Assembly: GCA_013397935.1 (NCBI GenBank)
Contig: VZRN01004188.1
Coordinates: 427,677-491,676 of the forward strand
Reading direction: 5' to 3'
Length of the DNA: 64,000 bases
DNA from: Dasyornis broadbenti
Lineage: Eukaryota > Chordata > Aves > Passeriformes > Dasyornithidae
Shown: piece by piece, positions 24,908 through 39,000 of the stretch
Layout: each line of letters opens with the position of its first letter
How positions within the stretch are numbered: the stretch's first letter is position 1
Notes under the pieces: model-generated
The model's database searches: none
The model's input: only the letters and a program-made list of their open reading frames with translations
What the model was told of the DNA's origin: nothing
Translations under genes and position numbers: made by a program

Positions 24908-25310
24908 ATCATAGAATGGTTTGTGTTGTAATCAAACTTCAAAGATCATCTCATTCCAACCCCCCTTCCACGGGTAGGGATGCCACCCACTAGATCAGTT
25001 TGCTGAGGGCCTTATCCAGTCTGAGCTTGAACACTTTCAGGAATGGGGCATCCACAGCTTCTCTGGGCAACCTGTGCCAGTGCCTCTGAGTGAAGAATTT
25101 CTTCCTAACATCTAATCGAAATCTCTTCTTTTTAATTGGAAAACATTCTCCCTTGTTGTATCACTATCTGCCCATGTAAAAAGTCCCTCATAAAATAACC
25201 CCTTTAAATACTGATATGGCTGCAGTGAGGTCTACCTGGACCTGCTTTTTTTCCAGCCTGAACAGCTCAAACTCTCTCAGCCAGTCTCCAGAGGAGAGAT
25301 CCTCTGTGTT
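24908..25310 (-). mobile_element. CR1 non-LTR retrotransposon, 3' fragment, antisense
   Basis: On the + strand this begins ATCATAGAATGGTTTGTG, the reverse complement of the CR1 3' end. It continues through hallmark segments such as GAACACTTTCAGGAATGGGG, CATCCACAGCTTCTCTGGGC and CTGAACAGCTCAAACTCTCT. These follow, in order, the avian CR1 consensus as I remember it. About 400 bp of a 5'-truncated copy remain, with many substitutions, so it is old and inactive. The 5' limit near 25310 is approximate. Confidence 0.9.
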
Positions 25311-28300
25311 AGAACCTGCTGGAGTCAGTGCTTTGTGGCTGTGCACTTCCGTTCATTTAAGTGCAATATTAAGCTGAAAAATTTTATAAACTGTCATTCC
25401 TCAGTGCCAACCTGTTGTCTTTATTGTCTAATTTTAATGTAGTCTGTTGTTCCTAAATAGAGGGATTTAAGTGACTTTTTCTTGAAAATGCACAATCAGT
25501 TATCTTGAAACTAAACTGATTGCTTCAGTTCATAAAGATTTCCCAGAACTTTCCCCATTTAGTTTCTACAGAAAGCTCTGCAGAATGGAGTCGCTGTAAG
25601 CAACTGGGATTGCATAAAACAGTCTTGATTTCTTCTTCTCTTTTTGCAAGAGTACCACGAAGTGTATTTCTCTTTAGTAAGCCTTTGTCCTCAAATGCTT
25701 TACAGCTTCCAACCCTTGTTCAACATTGAGACAACATCTGAATAGCTGGAGTTATGGCCAGAATCACACAGAGGCAGGTGGGGAGACCTTTGTCAGGAAG
25801 GTGTCTCCTGAACTTTCAAACTTCTGTGTTCTGGCTTTGCAGCTGATGTAGATATTTGCTACCCTAGGAAGACCCAGACAATTAGTTTTGTTCAGTGTCA
25901 TCACTAAGGATGTGGCCAAAGGTTTTAAAACTTCCCTTGTATTACAATTGAAAAATTGTAAATGAACCTCATTAGGAAGGAAAGTAAATGAGGTGTTGAC
26001 CTGAGCTAAACTCTTTTCTCTGCAAAAAGAAATGAGTGACCTGCATTCTGTCTGTCCTGTGTCCATTCCCATGCTGCTTTACAGAACTCTGATCTGCCTG
26101 GCTATAGATGTACTGCACAGTGATGTATTTCCATCAGTCCCTCTGGCTTGCCTGCTTGTTCTTATCAGCTTTGATAAGGAGATGGCCTTTTTTAATTGAA
26201 GTAACACAAACTACTGCTGCATCTTACTTGCATTCTGATCAGGAAGTTTACTTCTGCAGTACTAATCTTCAAACATACCAAGTGCTAGGCAGAAAAACAG
26301 CAACATGAGGAAAGGCATGAAGTTGTGGCTCAGAGTAGGCACCAAGCCTCTGTTTCTGTCCCTTTGTCTCTGTGGATGTAACCAAATGGTCAGTTTCCAG
26401 AGAAGCTCTGTGGCAAGGTGGAGTGGATGGTAAATTACTTGCCTTGGCTCTGTAGTTTCTGAACAAAAGATTTCAATAGCAGGAAATTGCCCAATCTGGT
26501 CGGAGCTGCACACACTTCACAGAGCAGAGCTGGTGACCCAGCATTTTAAAACACGGTGTGTGGCACAGGCAGAGAGGCTGGAAGGGTTTGTAGCTTTATC
26601 CTTTGCCTTTACCCAGGTGGAGTTTTGGTTTTCTTTTCTCATGGAACAGGTTGAGTCATTTTTGCCAGCAGCTTCTCCATGCTGAACGTGTACACAATAA
26701 AAATGCCAGGTCTTAGATAAGCTGTGCTAGAGGACCCAACTTGTCATCAATGCACAAAGCAAAAAGAGGGAATTTTTCCCTGAGAGAGAGAATTCCTGCT
26801 GCCAACGGTCTGCTGATAACTGGGGAGACTGAGCCCACAAGGTAAATTAGTAGTGTTTTGTAGAAGTCATCTAGAAGTCAGAGCCAGAATTTTAACATGG
26901 TTCTGAGACCCACGTCTGTGACTTCTCCTGCTAAACCAGCCACCTTCTGTCTTGTGGGCAGGAGACACTTGACACTTGATAAGTCAATTTCCATGCTTTC
27001 CAAAACAAAAGCCCACGTGAAAAACCTTGCAGATAAATACACTGGCAGAAGATTGACAACTCCTACTGTTTGTTTTAAAATTGGATTTGCACAATCTCAT
27101 TTCAATCAAACATTGACTAGGATGTGAACAAAACCATCCTACCCTGCCTGCACAGGGCTGTTTGTGTTCTGTCATCAGATCTTTACAAGCCTTGCCTGAA
27201 TTTTCTCTTTTGATGAAGGCTCTCTGGCAAATCTCAGGGTCTTGCTTTATGAAATGTTGAGATTTGAAATACTTTGTAGAGATGCCTCTGAGCATGAGCT
27301 GGTCTAATATTGAAATGAGTGAGGGAATTGGGGTTTCTATTTGTTGGCAGTTTTGAAGAGAATTGGACAAAACAGTGGAATCAAAAAACTGATCCAATGC
27401 ATTTTGCCTGGAGGTATAGATACCATCCATGAGAAAATACATTTATCTGCCTAGGAGGAATCCATCTATCAGAAGAGAACAGAAACAGTGTAAGTGGAGT
27501 AGTAATTTGTGCTTGTTTGTCTCATTTTTGCGCCCTGTTCTGTTTCTATGCTGGTGTTGCCATCTTTGATGAACTGATGACACTGCAAGCATCTTAGCAC
27601 GTGTGCACTGAGCATTATTAATGGCTCTTGGGTACCCATTAATTTAGAGGTGGTTGGTGTTTCACCTTCCTACTCATTTCCAGAATCATGAATATCCAAA
27701 GTTGTTGCAGAGTTCGGTGTTCCAGATCCACCAGCAGTGATCAGCAAAATTTCCATTCTCTCAGAGCAGCCCATAGGCAGTGGCTGAAACAAGCTGCTTA
27801 TGCTGTTTGTTCGGGAAAGCAACATCTAATAACAGATGACCTTTTGATTTTTCAGTTTATGCTCTGCTGCTGTACAATGACATTACTCACTGCTTGCATT
27901 TTTAGTCTTTGTATTGCTGTTCTATTGCTTGCCTTTAATTGAGATGAGGTCAGATAAGGAAGCTGGCTGTGATCCTTTTGATGTTGCTGTGAATCTGATT
28001 TACTTAATTCAGACAGGAATTTCACCAAGCATTTCTCTCCCTTCCTAGTTCCCCTGCAGTAGGTCAGATACAGTGATGATAAGCAGCAGTGCAAAGCCTT
28101 GGAATCAGCCTTTGTGTGTCTTTTTTTGCCCTGTACCATTTTGAGTGCTGAGCCATTTTGAAAAGTCTCTGAAGATCCATTAAAGAAGCCAATGCATCTT
28201 CAAGTGCCCCAGGGTGAGCTATTTTCACCTTAAAATCTTATCAGCTATGTGTGGATGCTGGCAACTTAATCCCTATGTCATAGCCAGCTCTTGGAAAACC

Positions 28301-29923
28301 CATCAACAATCTTCAACATCCTTCTGGAATAGCACAGAACAGAGAAGCAGCCTCATGCTTGTGTTTCCATGGCCAGCCTGGTGCCATGACTGTAGGCAAA
28401 GAAAGCACAGCTTCCATTCTCTACAAGAGTGGCCTCACTGTCCATTTGTGACTTTCCCATACCAACAGAGCTGGCTTGAGCTATGATGCCTCGTTTTGAA
28501 GATCTTCAGGGCACCAAATGGTTTCCAGAGCAGTCTGAGCCCTGTGCCCTTGACAAAGTGGTGCCAGTTGGGTAGCAACAGTCCCAGGGCTGCAGCTGTC
28601 CTGTGACAGGACAAGTGGGCTGAGCTGTCGGATTGAGCTGTGGGCTGGTGCTTCTCACATGGGTTGCAGTGGATGGTTGTGTGCCTTATCTGCTTCCTGT
28701 TAGGGCAGGATATATAACAGGGCTGTCTGTTCATCATGCTGGCTTTCCCTGCAGGATGAAGGCAAAAGCAAAGCACAGCTAAGGGTACCAGTAAGTACAG
28801 CAATTCCTATGTACCTCATGTGTTACAGCATGTGTGTCTTTGTGGGGATGCAGAGGCAAAAAAGTATTAATGCTCTCATTGTTTATGTAAACACAATAAT
28901 AGCTCCCTGTTCTGGTTTCATTTAGGCATCTTCATGTACTATTAATGACTTGAAAATATGAAGGTCCCTCATTGCTTGGTGAGATCTGTTGCGAACAAGA
29001 AGCAGTCCTTCGACTGCTCAGTACAGTGGGCTCTCTTGGCAGTGTAGGGAGACAAAGGCCATATAAAATCTGTCAATAATCAATTCTTTGTAGTGTTCAA
29101 AAGGAGAATATAAATTGCAGACTGTACCTCAGGTTAGTGTGCATTTTTTTTAATGCTGTTTTGGGAGTTTCCTGGTCTGAGTACTATGGAAGTGCTCCTT
29201 GGATTCATCAAGCTGTCAGCAGAGTGTTTGGAAAATTATAAATTTTGCTATTGCTGCCATAGCACCTGCAAAATGTGAGGCTTTCCTTGCTGAGAAAGTC
29301 AACTACATTAAAAAACATCAAAGCCTGCCCAAAGTGCTTTATTGATGCAATATGCTCCATTCCTGCTCTGAGGCACAGACCATCGCTCATGTTGCTTTGT
29401 TCTTACATACTTTGGGATAGGCAGTGGTCGGGTCTACCTTCAATTTGAGGTGTTATGGACGTATTCACATCAGTGGCAAATGGAAATTAACTTACCCTTC
29501 GTGAATTTATGGTATTTAAGTTTGCCCATTGGATTTGCCTTCTGTTAAGCATACAGTTAACCTCTTTTCATTCCAATTAGTGGAAAACTAAGGATTTCCT
29601 TCCTTCTGTTTTGAACTGATATGTAAGAGGAAATCCGTAGATGTTCCTGTTTTGAGTAAACCTTTTACTGAGGAGTTCTGCTTGTTCATTTAAAAAAAGA
29701 ATGGAAAGAAAAAAGTTATATTGATTCAGAAGTAACGCTAGAAGTAGCAGATCCATTTCTGAAGGCTTTGCAGCCAAAAAGCACAGTGCAGAAATGCTCT
29801 CTCCCTGTTTACTTTTAACCTCTGGTTTGTCTTGGATCTGATTCTTAGTAGGTGGTGTTATCTTACAGAAATTGCAGCCTCTCTCGCCACCCCTTTTGTG
29901 GAAAGGGTCCTGCCTGTAAAAGC

Positions 29924-30004
29924 ATGAAAATGCATCCTCTTGGATTGCTGTTTTTCTTCTTAGCAGCATGCTTCACTCCCACAGCTGACTGCCAGAATCA
30001 GAAG
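29924..30004 (+). CDS. STAB1: STAB1 exon 1: start codon and signal peptide
   Basis: Encodes MKMHPLGLLFFFLAACFTPT followed by ADCQNQK. There is a short basic start, a hydrophobic core LGLLFFFLAACF and a likely cleavage near TADC, as expected for a secretory-pathway receptor. Two in-frame ATG codons (29924 and 29930) both have A at -3. I chose the first; using the second removes two residues only. The donor is GTAAGT. Intron 1 is 5.4 kb, the longest in the gene. A further upstream non-coding exon cannot be excluded. Confidence 0.88.
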
Positions 30005-33000
30005 GTAAGTCTGCGAGTCTTTGTTTAAATGTTCGTTGAAAAGTTCTTCAGATTTGGATGATTGTATGTTGGGAAATAGTCCTCTCCAAAAGTCATTTTT
30101 TCATTTGCATTTAATTAGGTGCAGAATAACATCTGTAGAAACTGTAGGGCTGTAAGGTATCTTCTCTGTAGTGCTAATTGAGGAACTAAAAATAAGGCTG
30201 AAGGGAGTTGTTTGAGTTTTAAATCAGATTAAATTTGTATCTGTGTTCAGCGTTGAACCTAAAAGTAGCAATATCAGAGGGAAATACTCAACATCTTTGT
30301 GTTCCGCTAGTTTCAGCATGTGGGATGGGAACTTAGTATCCATCAGGATGGGTCCATAAGTTTCCCAGGAGAGTTTTACTTTAAAAAAATGTTTACAATC
30401 TCATCAATTTGTTTCTCTGCAACAGCTTGTTTCAAGTATATTTTCCAAGAGCTCCCCAGTAAGGATTGTTGAATACTTTCCATTTTGTTTCAGTTATGTT
30501 GATTTTCTTTTGGTTCCTTCATCTCTGTTCTTGTGTTTAGCAGCAGCATCTGGGAGAATGTGTGATGCCTTTGTAGATCTGTTCTCTAGACTCCATGGTG
30601 AGGCAGCCCAGTTTCTGTGGGCTGGAATTCACACTAATTCACATGATATTGTCTTCTGCCATCCCCCTCCCTGGGTCCTGCTGTTGGAGGAATGAACTGG
30701 CCTGCTAAGCCAGGAGTTGTGGGGGGCATTTGGAAATTCCCTGGGGAAGGGAAACTCCCCATGGAGGGTTGTCTTGTCTTGAATGACACAGCAGGGCCTT
30801 ATGGAGACCCGTGAGTCTTAAGGGCTTGATTTAGAAAAAAAAAGAGGACTGGAAAGATGCTTCAGTATCAGACTTTTGGGTGGAAGCTTTTGTATAGACC
30901 TTCTCATAAAAGGGCCATAAATGACTACTAGGAAGGCTCATAGGCTCATTAAGGTGACTTGAGCACAAACACGAAGTGTCTCTAGGGGTGGATTTCATTT
31001 GTCTGGGGATGTGGGTCCCAGGCAGACGGGTTCCAGATTGTATTCAGAGACATGGGCTCATGTCTTCAGCTGGTGTAAGTGGAAATGTAGGCCCCTCTGC
31101 TTGGAGACACTGTTGGTCTCTGTAATCACCGGGGACTCTGGCTTGGCATAAACAGTTACTTTATCAGGTACTGAGTACCCACTTCCAGAGAAGTGAAATG
31201 TTTTGAGTCACCTCTGGAGCAGTTTATTTAATCCAGGAATAACTCCCTTTTAGAGTTTGTCCCCCCAAAAGTTTCTTCTTTTTGGAGAAAGAGAAGAAAC
31301 ATTAGAAAGGTTAAATTGGGAGATAAGGATCTGATGAATCCTTCTCTGGTAGTTTAGGATACCCATTGGATCTGTTTGAAATAGAAATGCCGTGATTCCA
31401 CAGGAGGCTTTTGTTGGCTCACAGGGGCCATTGAGAGAGAAGAGAGATTTTGTGCTTTTTTTCAGTGATGTTACCTCAGGGCTCAGCTTTAATGGTTCAA
31501 GCATGACAGCGAATTTGTTAGTCTGATTTGGTTTTTTATACCTCTTGCTATGGGCTGGGGAAGATGCAGCAGACGTGAGGACAATAAAAGTTTTTCTGCT
31601 GGGAGAAGGCCAATCCCAGGCTGTGCTGGAAAAGGAATGGAGGCAGGTGGGAAATGAGAAGAGTGGTCTCAGCATCCCCATGTTTCCAGCGCTCTGCAGC
31701 TGAGGTGCTGAAGAACACCCAGGGCAACAGTAGATCTTATGTCACCTGATCTCTGAGGTTGATTGTGCATCCTCATGCTGCAACGTGTCTTCCTTGAACA
31801 AGTGTGAAGGGTGTGTGTGTCCAGGAGCTGCTGCTCTGTTCAGCTCAAGTGTTCCTGAGAGCTTCTTGGGGAGCTGCATGACTATAATGACTCAAGCATG
31901 TGTCTACCGCTCTGTTCTGTAAAGGACAAATGCACTGGAAACTTGGTGATTCATGACATAATGGCTGTTTCCAGAACTGGCTCCCAGGATTGTTGGAGCC
32001 AAACACTGACGTCCAAATGTGTTTTTCTTTCTTCCTTGGGATTTTTGCTGTGCAGAAGGATTTGTGTTATGGTTTGGGAGGAAAAGATAAAGGGTGAAAA
32101 TGAGGGGAATGAAACTAGCCCTTATGAAATACTTCCCAGCTTATTCTCTTGAAGTGAGAAACGAGCGCTTGAGGAGTGAGGGACATCTATTCAGAGAGGA
32201 GGGAAGGAAGGACTGCAGCATCCAGAAGCTTCAATATGTCTCATCTGAGTGCAGAGAGCAGTGGTTGCTCTTGCACAAGCATTTGAGTGCAGGGAGAGAG
32301 CACAGTCCAGCCCAAAAGAGAGAGGCACCCTGACTCTTAACTTCGTTTGGCTGCAGCTGGATGTCTTCTGCTTTAAAAGCTTCTTTTCATTTTGAAGATA
32401 TTTGAAAGCATCACTCCTCCTTTTCTGTTCCTTTGTACACAAACTGTGACCCAGTCCAGGCTGATCAGAACAGTGACTGTCACCAGGCAGCCCCTCTGCA
32501 TCACAGGGACAGACATTCCCTCTTGCTGCTTCCTTTCCAGTGGCTTCACACTTAGAAACAGCAAACATGAGCCCAAGGGAGCAGTGCATCTTTGTTTTCC
32601 ATGAAGCTGTGCCCCAGGAGCCACGTCTGACTCAAACTTCTGTCTGTCTTCCATCCTCTCCAGAATTTGAGTATCTGGACTGTTGCATTTATGTCCTTTG
32701 ATTCCCTCTTCTGCTTCCCTAAGAACAAAACTCTCCAGAAAATGACTGCTTCATCAGTTTTGTCACTCAAATAAGAAGGGAAATATTTTTTTTGATACTT
32801 TTCCACTCAGCTGTTTTCTTCCTCTTTCCTCCTGCCTGTTGCTGCTGACACAAGCATATTTCCTTATACAAAAGGGGAAGGTCTTATTGGAAAGCTGCCT
32901 AAAGCTTATGAAGTGTCCCAGTAGGGTAGGGGGGATTCCACAGTGACTGTCTTGTCTTAGAGGCCTGCAAGTAATTAAACATGCCAATGGGGAGGAATGA

Positions 33001-36000
33001 CAGTCATCCACTTCTCTCGCTCTCCATCTCCATTGAGAAACGGAACCACATTGATGAAGGAAAGAGAAGGAAAATAGAACAATGTATGAATGATGGTGTC
33101 TTCCTCCACCATCATGACAGAGAATACATTTAATGGCCCTACTGTGTCTGATGCCTGAAAGTATAGATGAAATAGAAGGCTGGAGAATTTTAATTTACTG
33201 TTTTGTGCTCTGCTGTTTATGTGGTCTTTTTGATACAGATAGGGTTGTTCAGATACCAGATAAAGGTTTCTGGTATAATTCTAACTCACAGGAAGGCGTC
33301 CACATCTGTATTTCTTCCTCAGATATCTTCCCATTCCTTTTTCAGAGGCTTTGTCTCAGGGAAGGCTTAACCTGATGTTTGATGGGACTACAAAGACAGG
33401 AGCTGTGCTGTTCTGTGAGATCCATGTGCCTGGCTTCAGCTGGCTTCTTTCAAAAGCCTGGCTTTAATCTGAAGTCCTAATTAAGACTTGAATTAGCTGA
33501 TTGGATGGGCTTCTTCCCTACCCCATCAATGGCACTGCTGATCTTTAAAGGCAGAGTACTCCAGAGGCAGCACCTTGTTTGTTCATCCGCATTGTGTCTT
33601 CTCTGTTTTGCTCCATGAAAAACGCGAGATCTCTGACTGCTCTGTGTGAGTGGCAGTGTAAGGAACAGCAAAGCTGCTCTGTTCTGCTGGATAACATCAG
33701 TAATGTTGGTGCTCACAGGAGAGGTAAATTTGGCGGATCTCAGATTGGTTTTGAGCTCTTTATAATGCAAAGGAGTCCTTGACATAATAGGTTCCTTGGG
33801 GATTCTGCTGCCAGGGGAATTGGAGGTTGCTGTATGGTAGGAAAGCCTCAGAAGCACAGCTGAAGTCAATATCCACGGGAAGGGCAACCACAGACACAGA
33901 AATAATTTTCTTCACTTTCTACTTGCAGCATTCTTGCATGGATGGCTGCAGAAGGTGGATCCATAAACATGAAAATGTTGAGAAAAAGCTCAACGACTCC
34001 AGTCAGAGGGAACGAGTCAGGAAACATTCCAGGGACATGTTCCTGTGGACTTGAGACTTGAAGGTTTTCTCTCAGGAGGTTTTCCTGACAGGGTCTGCTG
34101 GCTATCATCTGGGAGGGCCTTCCTGAGCTCTTGATAACTGATGGGAAGCCATGGGCTTCCTCCCTTGCCTTGAGGCAAATGTATGTGTTTGGGCTTAAGT
34201 TCAGAGGAAGCAAAGCTGAGATTGATGGGAATCCACATCAAGGAGTTCTGCAGACAGGAGGGCTGCTGCATTAACAGCATAGTTCAGGATTGACTTAAAA
34301 ATTCCAGATCAAGGCCTCCTCCCAAAATTGGATCAAATGCTTTTATTTTTAGAAAATCCAGTGCCTGTAGAGGCAAAGTTGAGATGAGCTCTGTGGTTTT
34401 TTCCAGTCAAGGATCTTTTGGGGCATACACAGCTCATGCCTCCAAGCTTTTCTCTGTCATCAGAAGTGGCAAATACTGTCTTTTTTTAAAATTACCAAGG
34501 AGGTTCCCATGCAGTTGCTTGTTTCCAGAAGTTTAGAAATTCAAGGAAACGTTTTTGGAGCTAAGTCACGAGTTCTAATGACAAGTTGGCATGTGATGAT
34601 GATCATTCACTCTGAGGCTGTACTTTGTTGTCTGCTCTGGCTGTGTTTCGTTTGGAGAAGCATGGTTGTGCAGGGGTGCAGGAAAGCCCTGTGAGGAAAA
34701 CGAAAGCCCTAAAGTTAATCTGGTTGTGTGGAAGGACTTGTGCTGATTTAATCAGCAGCCATGTGATATACCCAAGTCTCATACCTGATCTTCATGCCAA
34801 TGTTTATGGAGTCCTTCTCACCTGGGGTCAAGGCATCAAGATGTTGGGAGTGGTGCAGAGCACCTTTCCTTTTCATCCACCCGCCTGCACCTTCTTGAAC
34901 ACAATTGTCATGAGAAACATTTCTGTGAGCAGCTCCTGGCTCTGGGAAATAGACTGAACTAACACAATCAGCTCTGCAGAGCCATGGAACAGCAATGAAA
35001 AAGCCAGTGAACTGGATCATATCAGTGGCATGGAAAAGAGAAACGCTGTGTTGCCTTTTAATTCAGTGTCTTCTGGCAAGGGTTATTAATTTAGGGCTTG
35101 TCCTCACACACCACTACCATGTGTTTGTAAAAGATCAGCTCAAATTAGCAGTGCACAGTTGTGATTATTTTAAAAATGGTTAGAATTTTTGCTGTGGGGT
35201 GCAAGGGAAGGATAAGACAGCTGTGATCTGCCCTGGTGCTTCTAGCTGAGATCCAGGTGGATGAAAGCATGCAGCACCATGGCAGAAGGCTTTAGCCACG
35301 GGTGTGTGTGGTACCTCCCAGCAGCTGCACTGACCACTGCCCTCCCCAGTGATATCTAAAGAATGATGCAACTGGATAAAGATATTACAAGTTGGCAAGA
35401 TAAGTGCCTAGGATAACTGTTTAATTTGGGACTATTTCCATTCTGTTTTTTCTTTGTAAGTTAAAATCCATGCGATGCAATGTCAAGACGATGTTCACCT
35501 TGAATACAGCGTGTACTTCTTGTGCAGCAGTGCCTAAAATGTTGTGTCCAAGAGGCTGGTTAAAGACCTCCCAAAGATTAGGGGAGAGGAACTGCAGGTA
35601 AGGCCTGTTTCCTAACTGTGTTATGCTTTTGGTGCAGCCCTGCTGTGCAGGGAGTAGTGTGTATCTTCAGGAGAACACACGTGTGGTTTTGAGCTCTAAA
35701 GGTCCAAGGAGTTTTGTTTTCAGATGCAGAAAAATGGGTTTATGGCCCCTATTAATGTTGCTTTTGTCTCCTTGCAAATCCTACAGACTTTTTGCCGGGC
35801 AGTTTTTATATACACAGAACAAATTAAATGTCAATAACCATTTAACTTGCCCTAAACAACCTGACTTTGCTAATCCCGCTGTAGCAATTTAACAGACGCC
35901 TGTCTAGCACTGAAACCTGTTTCAGACCCAGAATTCCTTAGTGGCTTATTAGGAAAATAATATAATGATAGCTCCCCTTGTATATCCTTCCAGTTTCCAG

Positions 36001-39000
36001 CAATAATCCTCTGAACTTTTTACCTTCCTAGTTCACTTTATGACAATTGCTTGTTCATGTGTGCCTTGCTCATACTCTGTTGAGCTTGGCTGGTAGGAAA
36101 AGGATGAAGGAAAACTGAATTTACTAGGAGGAGGCTTTTGTAAAATGAAACACTATAGATTATTGTTTGTGTATGTATTTGGCAATGTATGTTAATTGTT
36201 AATATATAGCTCCATTGTCTGCTCTTTCTGTGATTCCCTCAAAATACTTTAAAAACGGTGGTGGCAGTTTTGCAGTTTGTAGCAGTTTTTGCACTCACAC
36301 AGGAGTCAGACTGAAGCCAAAGTAGCAATGCTATTGAGATAATTTCCAAGTTCCTTTTGGGTAGGATGTGATGCCAAAAATAAAATTAAATGTAACAATA
36401 ATGTGAGTTTATGCAGCTTTTCTGAGTGTTATCTGCTCTTGTGGTGGTGGTTGGACAGACCCAAGAATAGTTTCGTACTGTGTACGTGCAGAACAAGAGG
36501 CACTGCCACCAAGGACTCACGTTGTGTGTAGAGGGGAGGGATGATGGGTTGAAAAGAAGATGCCTCTTTGAGGGATTTAAGGCATTTGACCAAGATTTAA
36601 TAGAGAATCTGTGAATAACACAGCTATTAAATCTAAATTTACAGCGTCTTGATCTGGAATCTTTAGTAAAAGACAGAAAGGGACAAGTCCTGAAAGGAGA
36701 TTTTGGTCTTTCAAGCTTCCTTTAGATGTGAAGTTGAATGCTGAGTCACCCTGGAAATCCTCTTTATTTCTGTGCTTTATAATCCTGCAGCACCCAAAGT
36801 TTCCATCCTGATGCAAGATCCTGTCTCATGCCCAGTCCCTGACAGATTTCTTGTAACCAATCATTGAGGCTCAAATCAATGGGTCTCTTTAGATAAGACA
36901 TAACTGGAGTAAAACCTTGTGTGTGTGTGTACATGGAACAGGGGATGAGGGTCCTTTCTTCCCTTCAGAGCTCAGGGCACTACAGTGTGATTGCCTAGAA
37001 ACTCTCCAACAGGCCTGTGCTAGGTTTGTGGTATAATCATAATCTTGGATTGTTCTTTTTAAGATACTCTGTCAAGTTAGGAGAAAATACCCTTTCCCTG
37101 TCAGGGTGCCATCACACGTGTAAGAAGGAAATTGAGGAGAGAAAGTGCTGTCCAGGATTCTGGGGTACAGAGTGCTATGGTAAGTTCTGGGGGTTTTTAC
37201 AACAATCTCTAGCTGTTGGACAGGTCAAACCAGTTTTAATAGGAAGCATTAGATATACCTTGATGTGATTAATTTTCATTATTTCTTGAATACTTTTAAG
37301 GTCTCCATTATCTGTCTGGGAGCATATCTGCCTGTTCAGCATATAATCTCTCTGCTCCAGATGAGTTCAATCCCCTTACATTTAACACATAACATAACCT
37401 CCTGTGGTGGAACTTCCTTTTGTCTCTTCTTTAAAAATAAACCCTTGGAAAGGGATGTTTTTGTTCCTCTTTACAAAAGTTTCCAAAGGAAGAGGAAGAT
37501 CTCTCTGATATCCCTCTAGTCTGCAATGCGTGTGCCACGTGTGCTGCTCTGTAGGAGTTAATCAGCCCCTGAGCCACAGAAAACACTTAGCAATTCCAGC
37601 CCAAGGTGAACATAACTATTCCAAAACCCCCAGCAGGATTTATGCCAAGTAATGAGAATTTGTTTTGTCATCTCAAAAATTCAAAAGCAAGACCTGCTAA
37701 GCCCAACAGTTCTCACACATTTGACTGATGGAATAGTTCCATCTCCAGTTCTGCAGAAAATGGGAGACTCTTTGAGTGCTTGAGCCTGTTCTCATGCAGG
37801 CTTTGAATAAGCAACTGGTTTCATCAGAGGAATCACATGCCTAAAATTATCAGAAATAGTCCCCAGAATCTGGAAGTACCCCACTCTAAAGATGTGTAGA
37901 CCATGTTTTTCTGGGCACACTTCCAGCTCTTCATGAAGTCAGGGAGAGCTGAAAATGCTCAGTATCTTTGCAAAGCAGGCTCCTGTCTGTCCCAAGTTCA
38001 AGAACTGCCCTCTCCTCTCAGTGCTGCTGGCAGCAGTGGTCGAACCTCAAAAAGTGTTTCAGTGCCTTTGTTGAAACTTAGTTAGTTATGGCTTCTTGGG
38101 ACTTTTCCTTAGACTTTTCCTAAAAGGCTTTTCTTAGCCCAATTACTCCTTGGTGCCACTGTTGGCCGTATTCGTCAGCTCTGAGCCAGTGTTAGGTGGG
38201 CTGAATAAGTTGCTGCTGAAGAGGCAATTACATTCGTACAACTGGAATACCTGGGGGAGGAGGAGATGGAAAGGTGCTGGTTGTTCAATCTAATCTCATC
38301 TGGCTTTCCTCTTACCTGCTAGAGTGTCCAGGTGGCTCTGAAAATCCCTGCAGTGGCCATGGGACATGCTTGGATGGTTTGCAGCAAAATGGGACGTGCA
38401 TCTGCAAGGTCAGTGCACCTTGATTTACTCTGAGGGTGATGTGCTTTGTCAGAGGGAGTTGTTTGTGAGGTGTCTGTGCAGGTGCTCTGGGTGAAGGCTG
38501 CCCTTTTGCCTGGAAGGCCATTTGCAGCTCCTTTCATTCCAGCATCAGTGTCTGTGGTTTTCCTGCAGCCTTGGTGTGGTCTGTAATAGCACTAAAATGC
38601 TGTTGATGATAGTATGGAGTTGGGAAGAATCTCAAGGGAGAAATTAAGAAAGAATTGCATGAATTTAAGCCCTGATCAGTTGAAATAATTAGTGTCAGTC
38701 TGTGGCTGCAAGAAGCCCTGAAACACTTGGCTCTTAATGAGCTGCACCCAGGTAGGCAGAGGCTCCCTGTCTCAGGAAAAAAGCGGACACCAGAAAGACA
38801 ACTCAGCACAGATCTTTTTTTCTTTTATCTTTACAGCTCCAGACTTAGTACAACTAAAGCATAAACAATTCCTGCACATTTAAATTGGGTAGAGCAGTGT
38901 TTCTAAAATTTATAGCTTAATGAATCAGTGTAAGACTTGAAACTTTCTCTGATAACTGTATGTTTTTACAGCATCCTTAGTTAATAGCTGAAATCCTACC

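Larger units (their letters stand above)
23216..29923. other. Intergenic region between NISCH and STAB1
   Basis: About 6.7 kb without a gene I can support. It contains a gapped poly-T tract (23880-23933), one antisense CR1 fragment (24908-25310) and, at its 3' end, the unmapped STAB1 promoter and 5' UTR. Open frames here reach at most about 150 codons on either strand, lack splice-compatible neighbours and resemble no family I know. No tRNA or other RNA gene was recognised. Confidence 0.7.

Noticed and set aside
26984..27442. 152-codon minus-strand frame in the intergenic region
   Set aside because: No recognisable motif, no promoter or poly(A) context, and a length expected by chance in a window of this size.
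29577..29969. 130-codon minus-strand frame across the STAB1 start codon
   Set aside because: It overlaps the STAB1 signal-peptide exon on the opposite strand and has no family resemblance.
31250..31681. 143-codon minus-strand frame in STAB1 intron 1
   Set aside because: Composition is unremarkable and nothing resembles a known protein; treated as chance.
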